Assembly: GCA_035547155.1 (NCBI GenBank)
Contig: DASZVJ010000162.1
Span: forward strand, 1 to 16,730
Reading direction: 5' to 3'
DNA length: 16,730 nt
DNA from: CAZNMF01 sp035547155
GTDB taxonomy: Bacteria; Acidobacteriota; Vicinamibacteria; Vicinamibacterales; SCN-69-37
Below the pieces are notes generated by a model. It did not search any database and was not told where the DNA came from. It saw nothing but the letters and a program-made list of their open reading frames with translations. Below are positions 1-6,923 of the stretch, piece by piece (position 1 is the first letter of the stretch; each line of letters starts with the position of its first letter). A program made the translations under genes and the position numbers.

Positions 1-29
1 GCGTGCAGATGGCTGGAGTGTCCGCATGA
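1..29 (+). CDS. 3' end of an upstream gene (partial)
   Basis: The frame beginning at base 3 is open and ends in TGA at 27-29, reading VQMAGVSA-stop. This TGA overlaps the ATG at 26 of the next gene as ATGA, the usual geometry of two translationally coupled genes in one operon. Only eight codons are inside the window, so no product can be assigned. The call rests on the overlap alone and could be chance. Confidence 0.3.
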
Positions 30-268
30 CCGACGCCGAGCTGCGTGCGCTCGTGCGCGAGGCCGTTGCGCGGCATCTGGCGGGACGGTCATCCGCCGCG
101 CCGCCATCGCCAGCGCTCGTGCACGAAGCGTCGCCGGCGCACGCGGCGTGGACGCAGCATCCGAGCCACTTCACGTACGTGACGGTCGTAAACACGAGCG
201 ACGCGTGCGTGATCGAGCCGGGTGTCTCGTGCGATCACTGCGGATACTGCAAGAGTCATGGGCACTAA
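26..268 (+). CDS. Small Cys/His-rich protein, unknown function
   Basis: This gene encodes 80 residues and I do not recognise a named family. The N-terminus (residues 2-19, TDAELRALVREAVARHLA) is a clear amphipathic helix. Residues 20-45 form an Ala/Pro/Ser-rich linker. The C-terminus has C61, C69, C72 and C75 (C-x7-C-x2-C-x2-C) followed by H78 and H80 at the very end, a likely Zn or Fe-S site. A short helix, a linker and a small domain resemble the helices that target cargo to bacterial microcompartments or enzyme complexes, but that is only an analogy. The ATG overlaps the stop of the upstream gene, which suggests coupling to it. The next gene starts 83 nt downstream, after a hairpin, so it may be a separate unit. 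That the reading frame is a gene is fairly sure; the function is not. Confidence 0.65.
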   Translation: MTDAELRALVREAVARHLAGRSSAAPPSPALVHEASPAHAAWTQHPSHFTYVTVVNTSDACVIEPGVSCDHCGYCKSHGH

Positions 269-277
269 CGCGTGTAT

Positions 278-297
278 CGCGCTACCTCACTAGCGCG
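278..297 (+). terminator. Hairpin after the small Cys-rich gene, possible terminator
   Basis: CGCGCTA at 278-284 and TAGCGCG at 291-297 form a perfect 7-bp stem with a 6-nt loop, starting 9 nt after the stop codon at 268. No run of T follows, so it is not a standard intrinsic terminator. It could slow or end transcription, or protect the 3' end. The second arm also belongs to the 10-bp palindrome TAGCGCGCTA (291-300). The rest of the 83-nt gap has several CTATC words and no convincing promoter. Confidence 0.3.
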
Positions 298-351
298 CTA
301 TCGCACTATCTGACATCGGGCTATCTGGTTATTTGCCCTGCTCCTTGAGCG

Positions 352-1290
352 ATGCCGTCGATTCTCGTCACTCGCCAAATTCCTGAGTCCGCGCTCGCGA
401 TCCTGCGTGCGGCCGGAACTGTAGACCTGCCGCCGGAACCGCCGGCCGCCGACGCACTGCGCGCGGCCGTGCACGGCCGCGACGCCATTGTCACGATGCT
501 GACCGATCGCGTCGACGATGCGTTGCTGGCGGCGGCGGGGCCGTCGTTGAAGATCGTCGCGAACGTCGCCGTCGGCTACGACAACATCGACGTCGCCGCC
601 GCGCGCGCCCGCCAGGTCGTCGTCACCAACACGCCGGACGTGCTGACGGGCGCGGTCGCCGAGTTCACGTGGGGGCTGATTCTCGGCATCACGCGCCGCA
701 TCGCCGAAGGCGATCGCCTGATCCGCCGCGACGGCTGGCATGGCTGGTCGTTCACGTTCATGACCGGGATGGAGCTGACCGGCAAGCAGCTCGGCATCAT
801 CGGGCCCGGCCGCATCGGACGCGCAGTCGCCGATCGCGCGTCCGCGTTCGGCATGCACGTCGTCTTCGGCGCGCGCCAGAGCGGTGGCGTGATCGATGAC
901 CATCCCGTCGTCGGCATCGACGAGGCCATCGCCACGTCAGACGTCGTGTCGCTCCACGTGCCCCTGCGGCCCGAGACGCGGCATCTGATCGATGCCGCGG
1001 CGATCGCGCGCATGAAGAAGACCGCGTATCTCATCAACACCGCGCGTGGACCGATCGTCGACGAGGCCGCGCTCGCCGCGGCGCTTCGCGACGGCGTCAT
1101 CGCCGGCGCGGCGCTCGACGTCTTCGAGCGAGAGCCCGTCGTCCATCCCGATCTGCTGCCGCTCGAGAACGTCCTGCTCGTGCCGCATCTCGGCAGCGCC
1201 ACGACCGAGACGCGGACCGCGATGGCCGAGCTCGCCGCGCGCAACGTCGCCAACGTCCTCACCGGCCGCGCGCCGATCACCGCGGTGTGA
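352..1290 (+). CDS. D-2-hydroxyacid dehydrogenase (glyoxylate/hydroxypyruvate reductase type)
   Basis: This cytosolic enzyme of 312 residues should reduce a 2-oxoacid such as glyoxylate or hydroxypyruvate to the D-2-hydroxyacid with NAD(P)H. The family hallmarks are complete: NVAVGYDNID at 71-80, the Rossmann loop GPGRIG at 151-156, and the catalytic triad R232 (in NTARGPIVD), E261 (in FEREP) and H279 (in PHLGSAT). The length is normal for the family. The strand after the Rossmann loop ends VVFGAR with R175 and no acidic residue, which suggests a preference for NADPH. The substrate cannot be read from sequence; glyoxylate reductase is the closest guess. The ATG at 352 has no clear ribosome-binding site. 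The stop overlaps the GTG start of nth by 4 nt, so the two are translated together. Confidence 0.93.
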   Translation: MPSILVTRQIPESALAILRAAGTVDLPPEPPAADALRAAVHGRDAIVTMLTDRVDDALLAAAGPSLKIVANVAVGYDNIDVAAARARQVVVTNTPDVLTGAVAEFTWGLILGITRRIAEGDRLIRRDGWHGWSFTFMTGMELTGKQLGIIGPGRIGRAVADRASAFGMHVVFGARQSGGVIDDHPVVGIDEAIATSDVVSLHVPLRPETRHLIDAAAIARMKKTAYLINTARGPIVDEAALAAALRDGVIAGAALDVFEREPVVHPDLLPLENVLLVPHLGSATTETRTAMAELAARNVANVLTGRAPITAV

Positions 1291-1946
1291 GCGCGCCGGC
1301 CGAGGTTCTCGCGCGTCTCGGCCGCGCCATGCGCGGCATGGACGAGCTCGCCGTCGAGAAGATCAGCGAAGACAGCCGAGAAGATCCCTTCCAGGTCCTC
1401 ATCGCGACGATGCTGTCGGCGCAGACGAAGGACGCGGTGACGCACGCGGCGTCGACGCGTCTGTTCCGCGTCGCGCGCACGCCGAGGACGCTGGCCGCGC
1501 TGAGCGAGGCGCGCATCCGGAAGCTCATCTATCCCGTCAGCTTCTATCGCGTGAAGGCGCATCACGTCCAGGACGCGTGCCGGCAGATCGTCGAGCGCTT
1601 CGGCGGCCGCGTGCCCGATCGCATGGAGGATCTGCTGACGCTGCCGGGCGTCGGCCGCAAGACCGCGAACCTCGTGCTGATCCTCTCGCACGCGAGCCGC
1701 GAGAACATCTGCGTCGACACGCACGTGCATCGCATCGCCAATCGCCTCGGCTGGGTGCGCACGAAGACGCCGGAGCAGACGGAGCACGCGCTGTATCGCG
1801 TCGTGCCGAAGCGGCTGTGGCCGGTCGTGAACCTGCGGCTCGTGACGTGGGGACAGAACGTGTGCCGGCCGGTCTATCCGCGATGCCCGGTCTGCGCGAT
1901 CAGCGCGCTTTGTCCTAAAATTGGCGTGATCAAACAAGGACGGTGA
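1287..1946 (+). CDS. nth: Endonuclease III, DNA glycosylase/AP lyase
   Basis: This protein of 219 residues removes oxidised pyrimidines from DNA and cleaves the abasic site in base excision repair. The helix-hairpin-helix LPGVGRKTA spans 119-127 with catalytic K125. The catalytic Asp is D144 in VDTHVHRIANRLGW. The 4Fe-4S cluster motif is perfect: C193-x6-C200-x2-C203-x5-C209. All parts needed for a bifunctional enzyme are present and the length matches the family. The GTG at 1287 is chosen because it overlaps the preceding stop (GTGA). The in-frame ATG at 1329 (residue 15) is an alternative and would still keep the catalytic core. A cyclophilin gene follows after 3 nt. Confidence 0.96.
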   Translation: MSAPAEVLARLGRAMRGMDELAVEKISEDSREDPFQVLIATMLSAQTKDAVTHAASTRLFRVARTPRTLAALSEARIRKLIYPVSFYRVKAHHVQDACRQIVERFGGRVPDRMEDLLTLPGVGRKTANLVLILSHASRENICVDTHVHRIANRLGWVRTKTPEQTEHALYRVVPKRLWPVVNLRLVTWGQNVCRPVYPRCPVCAISALCPKIGVIKQGR

Positions 1947-1949
1947 TCG

Positions 1950-2480
1950 ATGCGACGGCTCATGATCGCGACCGCGTTGGCTCTGATCGCGTGTGTCCCT
2001 CTGGCGGCGCAACGTGGCGCTGCGCCCGCCGGGCCGACGATGGTGATCGAGACGCTGAAGGGCACGATCGAGATTCAGCTGTTCCGCTCGGAGTCGCCGA
2101 AGAGCGTCGCGCACGTCCTCGATCTCGCGACGCACAACTTCTATCGCGGCCAGCGCATCCATCGCGTCGAAGCGTCGCTCGTCCAGTTCGGCGATCCGAA
2201 GTCGCGTGACGTGTCCATGCGCGAGTGGTGGGGACGCCAGGGCAGCGGCTCGCCGATTGGCGTCGCCGAGTTCAACAAGCACAAGCACATCCGCGGTGCC
2301 GTGGGCCTCGCGCACACGGGCAACGCGGCGTACGCCGACAGTCAGCTCTACATCTGCAAAGCCGCCATGCCCTCGCTCGACGGCAAGCATGTCGTCATCG
2401 GTCAGGTCCTCAAGGGCATGGAGGTCGTCGACAGGCTGCAAGTGGCGGACGTGCTGCGGAATGTGACGGTCCGGGAGTAG
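1950..2480 (+). CDS. Exported cyclophilin-type peptidyl-prolyl cis-trans isomerase
   Basis: The 176-residue product begins with a signal sequence (RR at 2-3, hydrophobic 4-20) and should act outside the cytoplasm, helping proteins fold by isomerising X-Pro bonds. The cyclophilin core follows: an N-terminal strand MVIETLKGTIEIQLF at 31-45, the catalytic Arg in IHR (R72), Q79 in VQFGDP, GLAHTGN at 119-125 and SQLYIC at 131-136. The start of the active-site motif is IHR where most members have FHR. LIAC at 12-15 matches a lipobox, so it may be a lipoprotein anchored at C15; cleavage after LAA (residue 20) is the alternative. AAGGA at 1936-1940 lies 9 nt before the ATG. It is 3 nt after nth, so probably one transcript. 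A TAAAAT word at 1916-1921 could be an internal promoter, but no -35 supports it. Confidence 0.92.
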   Translation: MRRLMIATALALIACVPLAAQRGAAPAGPTMVIETLKGTIEIQLFRSESPKSVAHVLDLATHNFYRGQRIHRVEASLVQFGDPKSRDVSMREWWGRQGSGSPIGVAEFNKHKHIRGAVGLAHTGNAAYADSQLYICKAAMPSLDGKHVVIGQVLKGMEVVDRLQVADVLRNVTVRE

Positions 2481-2489
2481 GACGATACA

Positions 2490-2503
2490 GTTCGAAGATC
2501 GAA
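2490..2503 (+). repeat. Two heptamer units between convergent genes
   Basis: GTTCGAA (2490-2496) is followed directly by GATCGAA (2497-2503). The first unit equals the heptamer of the large array after moxR. It lies in the 40-nt gap between the convergent cyclophilin and DUF72 genes, which holds no clear terminator. With only two units this may be chance. Confidence 0.3.
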
Positions 2504-2520
2504 AACAGCCCTGCTCGTCG

Positions 2521-3444
2521 CTATTCGTCCAGGGGCAGCCCCGCGGTCCGCACGATCCCTTTCAACTCCGGATATCTCGCGGTCATCTCGAGCGGATAGT
2601 CGGCCGGCAGCCAATCGCCGAGCTGATGTCTGAGTACCGCGGCGTTGGCCGGGGCCTTGGCCGAGAAGTGATTGTTCAAGTACGTCATCACGCGTCTGCC
2701 TGAGGCGGCCGCGCTCCTGGCGGTCTCGGCGATTGGCGCGAGCTCTTCGGCGGAATACAGGTAGTCGTACCGATCTTCCGCGTCGTCATGCTGCCACCAG
2801 TGCGCGGCGTTGCGGCCGTGCAGGCGCATGTAGGCGATCGGTGCGTCCGTATCGACGAGTGACGGCTGCTGGATCGAGCCCTCGAATTTCGGCTCGTCGA
2901 TCCAGGCCCATGCGGCGCGATGCGCCGAAAGCAGTGCGCGTGTCGCGCCCGACTCGTCGCTCCACGATCGATGGCGCAGCTCGACGGCGAGGGGATAGCC
3001 GGCCAGCGCGCCGGCCAGCCAGTCGAGATACGCGCGCGTCTCTTCTCCGGCCCGGAAGCTCGGCGGAAACTGCAGCAGGAGCGCGGCCAGGCGGCCGGCG
3101 GAGGCGATCGGATCGATGCCGGCGCGGAAGACGTCGAGATCGCCGCGCGTCACGTCCCAGTCCGCGACGCGATGCCGCGCCAGGAACATGTCCGGGTGCG
3201 TGAACTTCTGAAAGAGCTTCGCGGAGAACAGGAACGACGCCGGCGTCCGCGCCATCCAGCGTTGCGTCGTCGCGATGTCCGGCTGCCGGTAGAACGTCGA
3301 GTTGATCTCGACCGTGTCGAAGCGCTCGGCATAATACGCGAGCTCGTCGAAGCCGCGCGGCCGCCGCGCCGGGTAGAAGATGCCATTCCAGCGGCCACGT
3401 CCGCTGGGGTAACTCCAGCCGCAGGTACCGACAAGGATGGGCAT
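2521..3444 (-). CDS. DUF72 (YecE-like) protein
   Basis: This 307-residue cytosolic protein is a DUF72 family member, predicted to fold as a TIM barrel and without an established reaction. Typical family features are the opening ILVGTCGWSYP (residues 3-13), VEINSTFY at 45-52, FLFSAKLFQKFTH at 71-83 (the usual F-x-x-K-x-x-x-x-x-TH element), a region of the type AVELRHRSW, the RLHGRNAAHWW segment and YLNNHF near the C-terminus. The length is normal. I chose the ATG at 3444 because family members begin with a hydrophobic strand right after Met. A TTG at 3456 in frame would add four residues. Neither start has a good ribosome-binding site. It lies 44 nt downstream of the alpha/beta hydrolase on the same strand, so the two probably share a transcript. 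Confidence 0.9.
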   Translation of the reverse strand: MPILVGTCGWSYPSGRGRWNGIFYPARRPRGFDELAYYAERFDTVEINSTFYRQPDIATTQRWMARTPASFLFSAKLFQKFTHPDMFLARHRVADWDVTRGDLDVFRAGIDPIASAGRLAALLLQFPPSFRAGEETRAYLDWLAGALAGYPLAVELRHRSWSDESGATRALLSAHRAAWAWIDEPKFEGSIQQPSLVDTDAPIAYMRLHGRNAAHWWQHDDAEDRYDYLYSAEELAPIAETARSAAASGRRVMTYLNNHFSAKAPANAAVLRHQLGDWLPADYPLEMTARYPELKGIVRTAGLPLDE

Positions 3445-3488
3445 AGGCGACGTCAAAGGAACGTTTCGATTAGGACGCTCGAAAAAGG

Positions 3489-4286
3489 CTATCGGAGCCC
3501 CTGCGCGAGCAGATCCACGATCGCCTGCGGCGATTCGGCGTGGATCCAGTGGCCGCCGTCGAGGTGATGGACGACGGCGCGATCGCTCGGCAGTGACTCG
3601 GCTCGGCGCACGGCATCGTCCGACATCGCGCTCGACTGCGACGCCTTGACGAAATGGACGACGTGTCCCGGCGCGGGATGCTCGACGATGGGCCAGAGAT
3701 CTGTCGAGAAGAAGCTGCGGAGCAGTTGCTCCATGACGTCGAGGTCCAGGCGCCAGACGAAGGCGTCATTGTCACGCACGAGATTCGTCGCCATCCATTG
3801 CGCGACGCCGAGTGGCCAGCCTCGAGTCGTGAGCGCCGCGATGAGCTCGTCACGTGATGCGAAACGCGGCGGCAGCGCGCGGATGATCTGCAGCATGTCC
3901 CAGGCGCTGCCCGATGGCGTGCGCGGCTCGGGCGTCGAGTCGATCACCCACGTCTGCAGCGGCCGCGCGGACCACGCGCGCATCATGGCCAGCGCGACCT
4001 TGCCGCCGAAGGAGTGACCGAGGAGCGCGTCCGGCGCGATGGATTTCGCGCGCAGCGCGTCGATCACGTCGGCCGCGATGCCGGTGACCGTCAGCTCGTG
4101 AGCGCCCGCCCCGGATCCGCCATGGTAGGGAAGATCGACGAGCAGGCACGCGTAATCCGGCCGCGCGTCGACGAGCAATTTCGCGATCGTCTGCCAGTTG
4201 CGTCCCCACCCGTAGATGCCGTGCAGCATCACGATCGTCTTTGGCGCATCGGCCCGACCAACGCGCGTCGACGCCAGAGTCGTCAT
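3489..4286 (-). CDS. Alpha/beta hydrolase, YbfF/ABHD11-like esterase
   Basis: The 265-residue product is a soluble serine hydrolase. VMLHGIYGWGRNW (19-31) carries the HG oxyanion motif, and GHSFGG at 90-95 holds nucleophile S92. H246 in GGHWIHAE is the catalytic His. D116, in VIDSTPEP just after a core strand, sits where the YbfF-type esterases have their catalytic Asp, so the likely triad is S92-D116-H246. The natural substrate is unknown; YbfF relatives cleave short acyl esters and acyl-CoA in vitro. The ATG at 4286 is chosen over the in-frame ATG at 4316. The upstream one would run through the putative promoter and is not family-like. Position 4286 also lies 7 nt from a minus-strand TACAAT box, which points to a leaderless message. 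Confidence 0.88.
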   Translation of the reverse strand: MTTLASTRVGRADAPKTIVMLHGIYGWGRNWQTIAKLLVDARPDYACLLVDLPYHGGSGAGAHELTVTGIAADVIDALRAKSIAPDALLGHSFGGKVALAMMRAWSARPLQTWVIDSTPEPRTPSGSAWDMLQIIRALPPRFASRDELIAALTTRGWPLGVAQWMATNLVRDNDAFVWRLDLDVMEQLLRSFFSTDLWPIVEHPAPGHVVHFVKASQSSAMSDDAVRRAESLPSDRAVVHHLDGGHWIHAESPQAIVDLLAQGLR

Positions 4287-4293
4287 CGATCGA

Positions 4294-4317
4294 ATTGTAT
4301 CGGCGACCCCATACAAT
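4294..4317. promoter_or_regulatory. Symmetric divergent promoter/operator, inverted repeat ATTGTAT-N10-ATACAAT
   Basis: ATTGTAT (4294-4300) and ATACAAT (4311-4317) are perfect 7-nt inverted copies separated by 10 nt, in the 38-nt gap between the divergent hydrolase and queE. On each strand the repeat provides a TACAAT that looks like a -10 box. On the plus strand it ends 7 nt before the GTG of queE; on the minus strand it ends 7 nt before the ATG of the hydrolase. Transcription would then start at or next to each start codon. No good -35 box is visible on either strand. It may equally be a regulator-binding site, as the dyad suggests. Confidence 0.5.
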
Positions 4318-4324
4318 CATTCCA

Positions 4325-4966
4325 GTGCTGACCGTCTTCGAGATCTACCGTTCCATCCAGGGTGAATCGACGCACGTGGGGCGGCCGTGCGTGTTCGTGC
4401 GGCTCGCGGCGTGCAACCTGCGCTGCTCGTGGTGCGACACGCCGTATGCGTTCACGGGCGGCAAGAAAATGAGCATCGACGACGTCGTCGCGCAGGTCGC
4501 GGCGCTGGACTGCCGTCTCGTCGAGCTGACCGGCGGCGAGCCGTTGCTGCAGCCGGAGGCGACGACGTTGATGCAGCGATTGGTCGACGATGGCTGTGAG
4601 GTGCTGCTGGAGACTGGCGGGCACATGCCGATCGACGAGGTGCCGGACGAAGTCGCGGTCATTCTCGATGTGAAGTGTCCCGCCAGCGGCGAAGCTGACG
4701 CGATGCACTGGCCGAACCTCGATCAATTGTCGTCGCACGACGAAGTCAAGTTCGTGATCCAGGATCGCGCCGACTTCGATTACGCTCGCGAGGTGGTGAG
4801 CCGTCACATGCTGGCCGATCGCGTCGCGGCCGTGCTGTTCTCTCCGGTATTCGGCGTCCTGGCGCCTGCGCAGCTGGCCGAGTGGATCCTCGACGCGCGT
4901 GTCCCTGCGCGTCTGCAATTGCAGTCGCACAAGTACATCTGGGATCCGGCGACGCGAGGCGTGTGA
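4325..4966 (+). CDS. queE: 7-carboxy-7-deazaguanine synthase
   Basis: QueE is a radical-SAM enzyme that converts 6-carboxy-tetrahydropterin to 7-carboxy-7-deazaguanine, the second-to-last step to preQ0. The protein has 213 residues. It opens with EIYRSIQGES (6-15), typical for QueE. The cluster motif is C30-x3-C34-x2-C37 followed by DTPYAF. TGGEPLLQP (69-77) is the SAM-binding GGEP element, DVKCPASGE (115-123) the next conserved block, and LQLQSHKYIWDP (197-208) the C-terminal signature. The GTG at 4325 is chosen because translation VLTVFEIYRSIQGE matches family N-termini; upstream in-frame codons cross the promoter. No ribosome-binding site is seen, in line with a leaderless message. Its TGA overlaps the ATG of queC (TGATG). 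Confidence 0.95.
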   Translation: MLTVFEIYRSIQGESTHVGRPCVFVRLAACNLRCSWCDTPYAFTGGKKMSIDDVVAQVAALDCRLVELTGGEPLLQPEATTLMQRLVDDGCEVLLETGGHMPIDEVPDEVAVILDVKCPASGEADAMHWPNLDQLSSHDEVKFVIQDRADFDYAREVVSRHMLADRVAAVLFSPVFGVLAPAQLAEWILDARVPARLQLQSHKYIWDPATRGV

Positions 4967-5670
4967 TGGCGGGCCAGGCAGTCGTGTTGCTCTCGGGCGG
5001 GCTGGACTCGGCAACCGCGGCCGCGCTCGCGAGGAAAGAAGGCTGGACGCTGAACGCGCTGACCGTGCGTTACGGACAAGTCCACGCCGTCGAGATCGAG
5101 GCTGCGCGCAACGTCGCTGCGGCGCTCGGCGTCAGCCGCCACGTCGAGCTCGACGTCGATCTGAAAGCGTTCGGCGGATCGGCACTCGTCGGCGACGGCG
5201 AGATCCGCAAGTCGGCGTCCGCCGATCTCGATGCGCCGGCGACAGGCTCGTCCATCCCATCCACCTACGTCCCCGCGCGCAACACCGTCCTGCTGTCGCT
5301 CGCGCTCGCCTGGGCCGAAGTCCTCGGTGCCGAGCGCATCGTCATCGGCGTCAACGCCCTCGATTACTCGGGCTATCCCGACTGCCGGCCGGAGTACATC
5401 GCGGCGTTCGAGTATCTCGCGTCGCTTGCGACGAAAGCCGGCGTGGAAGGCCGTCCGCTGCGGATCTGGGCGCCGCTGCAGCATCTGACGAAGGCGGGCA
5501 TCATCCGTCTCGGCACCGAGCTCGGCGTCGACTATGGCCTCACGCACAGTTGCTACGATCCCGGCCCGGGCGGCCGGCCCTGCGGCCAGTGCGACAGCTG
5601 CCTGCTGCGCGCGCGCGGATTCGAAGAAGCCGGCGTGCCCGATCCGTTGCTCGCGCGAGATCGCGTATGA
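4966..5670 (+). CDS. queC: 7-cyano-7-deazaguanine (preQ0) synthase
   Basis: QueC uses ATP and ammonia to turn 7-carboxy-7-deazaguanine into preQ0, directly after QueE. The 234-residue protein has the PP-loop SGGLDS at 10-15, YGQVH at 36-40, YVPARN at 101-106 and the block DYSGYPDCRPEY at 133-144. The zinc site is C196, C206, C209 and C212 (in SCYDPGPGGRPCGQCDSC). All are conserved, so it should be active. The ATG overlaps the queE stop by one base, and its own stop overlaps the next ATG (ATGA), so three genes are coupled. queD and folE, needed for the earlier steps, must lie elsewhere. Confidence 0.96.
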   Translation: MAGQAVVLLSGGLDSATAAALARKEGWTLNALTVRYGQVHAVEIEAARNVAAALGVSRHVELDVDLKAFGGSALVGDGEIRKSASADLDAPATGSSIPSTYVPARNTVLLSLALAWAEVLGAERIVIGVNALDYSGYPDCRPEYIAAFEYLASLATKAGVEGRPLRIWAPLQHLTKAGIIRLGTELGVDYGLTHSCYDPGPGGRPCGQCDSCLLRARGFEEAGVPDPLLARDRV

Positions 5671-6866
5671 CGACGACGCGCACGCTTCGGCTGTACTACA
5701 CGGATGCCGAAGTACGCGCGTTCGACGCAGTGGTGCGATCGTGCGATGCCGTCAGCGACGGCTTTCACGTGCGCCTCGATCGCACGGCGTTCTATCCGAC
5801 GTCTGGCGGACAACCCTTCGATACTGGTCGCATCGGCGCGTCGCTCGTCGTCGACGTGATCGACGACGAGGAGTCCGGCGACATCGCGCACGTGGTGACG
5901 GCGCCGCTCGCCGTCGGCGCCGGTGTGCGAGGCGAGATCGACGCGGTGCGACGTGCCGATCACATGCAGCAGCACACGGGCCAGCACGTGCTGTCCGCGG
6001 CGTTCGATCGCGTGCTCGGCGTGCCGACGGTCAGCTTCCACATGGGCGCCGACGTCTCGACCATCGATCTCGCCCGAGACGTAACGGCCGCGGAAATCGC
6101 GACCGCCGAGACCGACGCCAATCGCGTCGTCTGGGAAGATCGGCCGGTCACCGTGCGCTTCGTGTCGTCCGAGGAGGCGGCGTCGCTGCCACTGCGCAAG
6201 CCGCCAAAGCGTGGAGGCGAGATCCGGCTCGTCGACGTCGCCGATTTCGATCTGTCCGCCTGCGGCGGCACGCACGTCTTGTCGACCGGCCGCATCGGCA
6301 TCATCGCCGTGACGGCCTGGGAGCGGTTCAAGGGCGGGACGCGCGTGTCGTTCGTCTGCGGCCGGCGCGCCCTGGACTCGCATCGCCGGCTGCGCGACGT
6401 CGTGTCGTCCGCCAGCCGCCTGCTGTCGACGGGGGCCGCGGAGGTCGCGCCACAGATCGAAAAGCTGCAGCAGGATGCGCGCAGGCAGGCGCGGCTGCTG
6501 ACGGATGTCCAGACCGAGCTGGCCGGCCATCGTGCGAGGGCGTGGCGCGAGGCCGCGGAGACCATCGGTCCCCATCGTGTCGTCCTAAGAATCGATCCCG
6601 CGGCCGACAACGCGTCGTTGAAGACGATGGCCCAGGCGATCGTCGCCGAGCCCGGGCTGGTCGCGGTGCTCATCGGCAGTGGTCAGCCCACACCCATCAT
6701 CGTCGCGCGGTCGGCTGACGTGTCGTTCGATGCCGGGGTGCTCGTGCGCGCGGTGACGACGACACTGGGTGGGAGAGGCGGCGGGCGGGCGGAGCTGGCG
6801 CAGGCGGGCGTCACCGCCGCGAGTGATCGAATTGTGGCATTTGTAAGGCACGCCCTCGGCGCGTAA
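5667..6866 (+). CDS. AlaX-type alanyl-tRNA editing protein with C-terminal DHHA1 domain
   Basis: This 399-residue cytosolic protein resembles the editing half of alanyl-tRNA synthetase and lacks the aminoacylation core. Such AlaX proteins hydrolyse Ser or Gly wrongly attached to tRNA-Ala. The N-terminal beta-barrel includes FYPTSGGQPFDTG (42-54). The zinc and catalytic site is HTGQH (H103, H107) with CGGTH (C199, H203), all four ligands present. Residues 255-300 look like a linking coiled coil. The C-terminal DHHA1 domain ends in LGGRGGGR (367-374), which helps bind tRNA. This is the long (AlaX-L) form. The ATG overlaps the queC stop, so it is co-translated with the queuosine genes though the pathways differ. 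A partial AlaRS is ruled out by the complete N-terminus. Confidence 0.92.
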   Translation: MTTTRTLRLYYTDAEVRAFDAVVRSCDAVSDGFHVRLDRTAFYPTSGGQPFDTGRIGASLVVDVIDDEESGDIAHVVTAPLAVGAGVRGEIDAVRRADHMQQHTGQHVLSAAFDRVLGVPTVSFHMGADVSTIDLARDVTAAEIATAETDANRVVWEDRPVTVRFVSSEEAASLPLRKPPKRGGEIRLVDVADFDLSACGGTHVLSTGRIGIIAVTAWERFKGGTRVSFVCGRRALDSHRRLRDVVSSASRLLSTGAAEVAPQIEKLQQDARRQARLLTDVQTELAGHRARAWREAAETIGPHRVVLRIDPAADNASLKTMAQAIVAEPGLVAVLIGSGQPTPIIVARSADVSFDAGVLVRAVTTTLGGRGGGRAELAQAGVTAASDRIVAFVRHALGA

Positions 6867-6907
6867 GCGACGCGGAACGTGCGAACGTAACTGAGACTGG
6901 GTTTCGA

Positions 6908-6913
6908 TACAAT
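6908..6913 (+). promoter_or_regulatory. TACAAT -10-like box upstream of the VWA/MoxR operon
   Basis: TACAAT lies in the 57-nt gap after the AlaX gene and ends 10 nt before the GTG at 6924. Its extended form CGATACAAT matches the box of the hydrolase promoter on the minus strand near 4300. A start site about 7 nt downstream would leave only a few bases of leader, which agrees with the lack of a Shine-Dalgarno sequence. No -35 match is evident. Confidence 0.45.
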
Positions 6914-6923
6914 CGGCGCTTCC

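Noticed and set aside
310..335. CTGACA with TTATTT as a promoter for the dehydrogenase
   Set aside because: The spacer is only 13 nt, too short for a normal -35/-10 pair.
148..348. Alternative frame of 66 codons overlapping the small Cys-rich gene
   Set aside because: It has no ribosome-binding site and runs through the hairpin gap; the other frame has ordered Cys/His residues and start-stop coupling.
4294..4317. Transcription terminator
   Set aside because: The dyad lies between divergent starts, is AT-rich with a 10-nt loop and has no T run after it.
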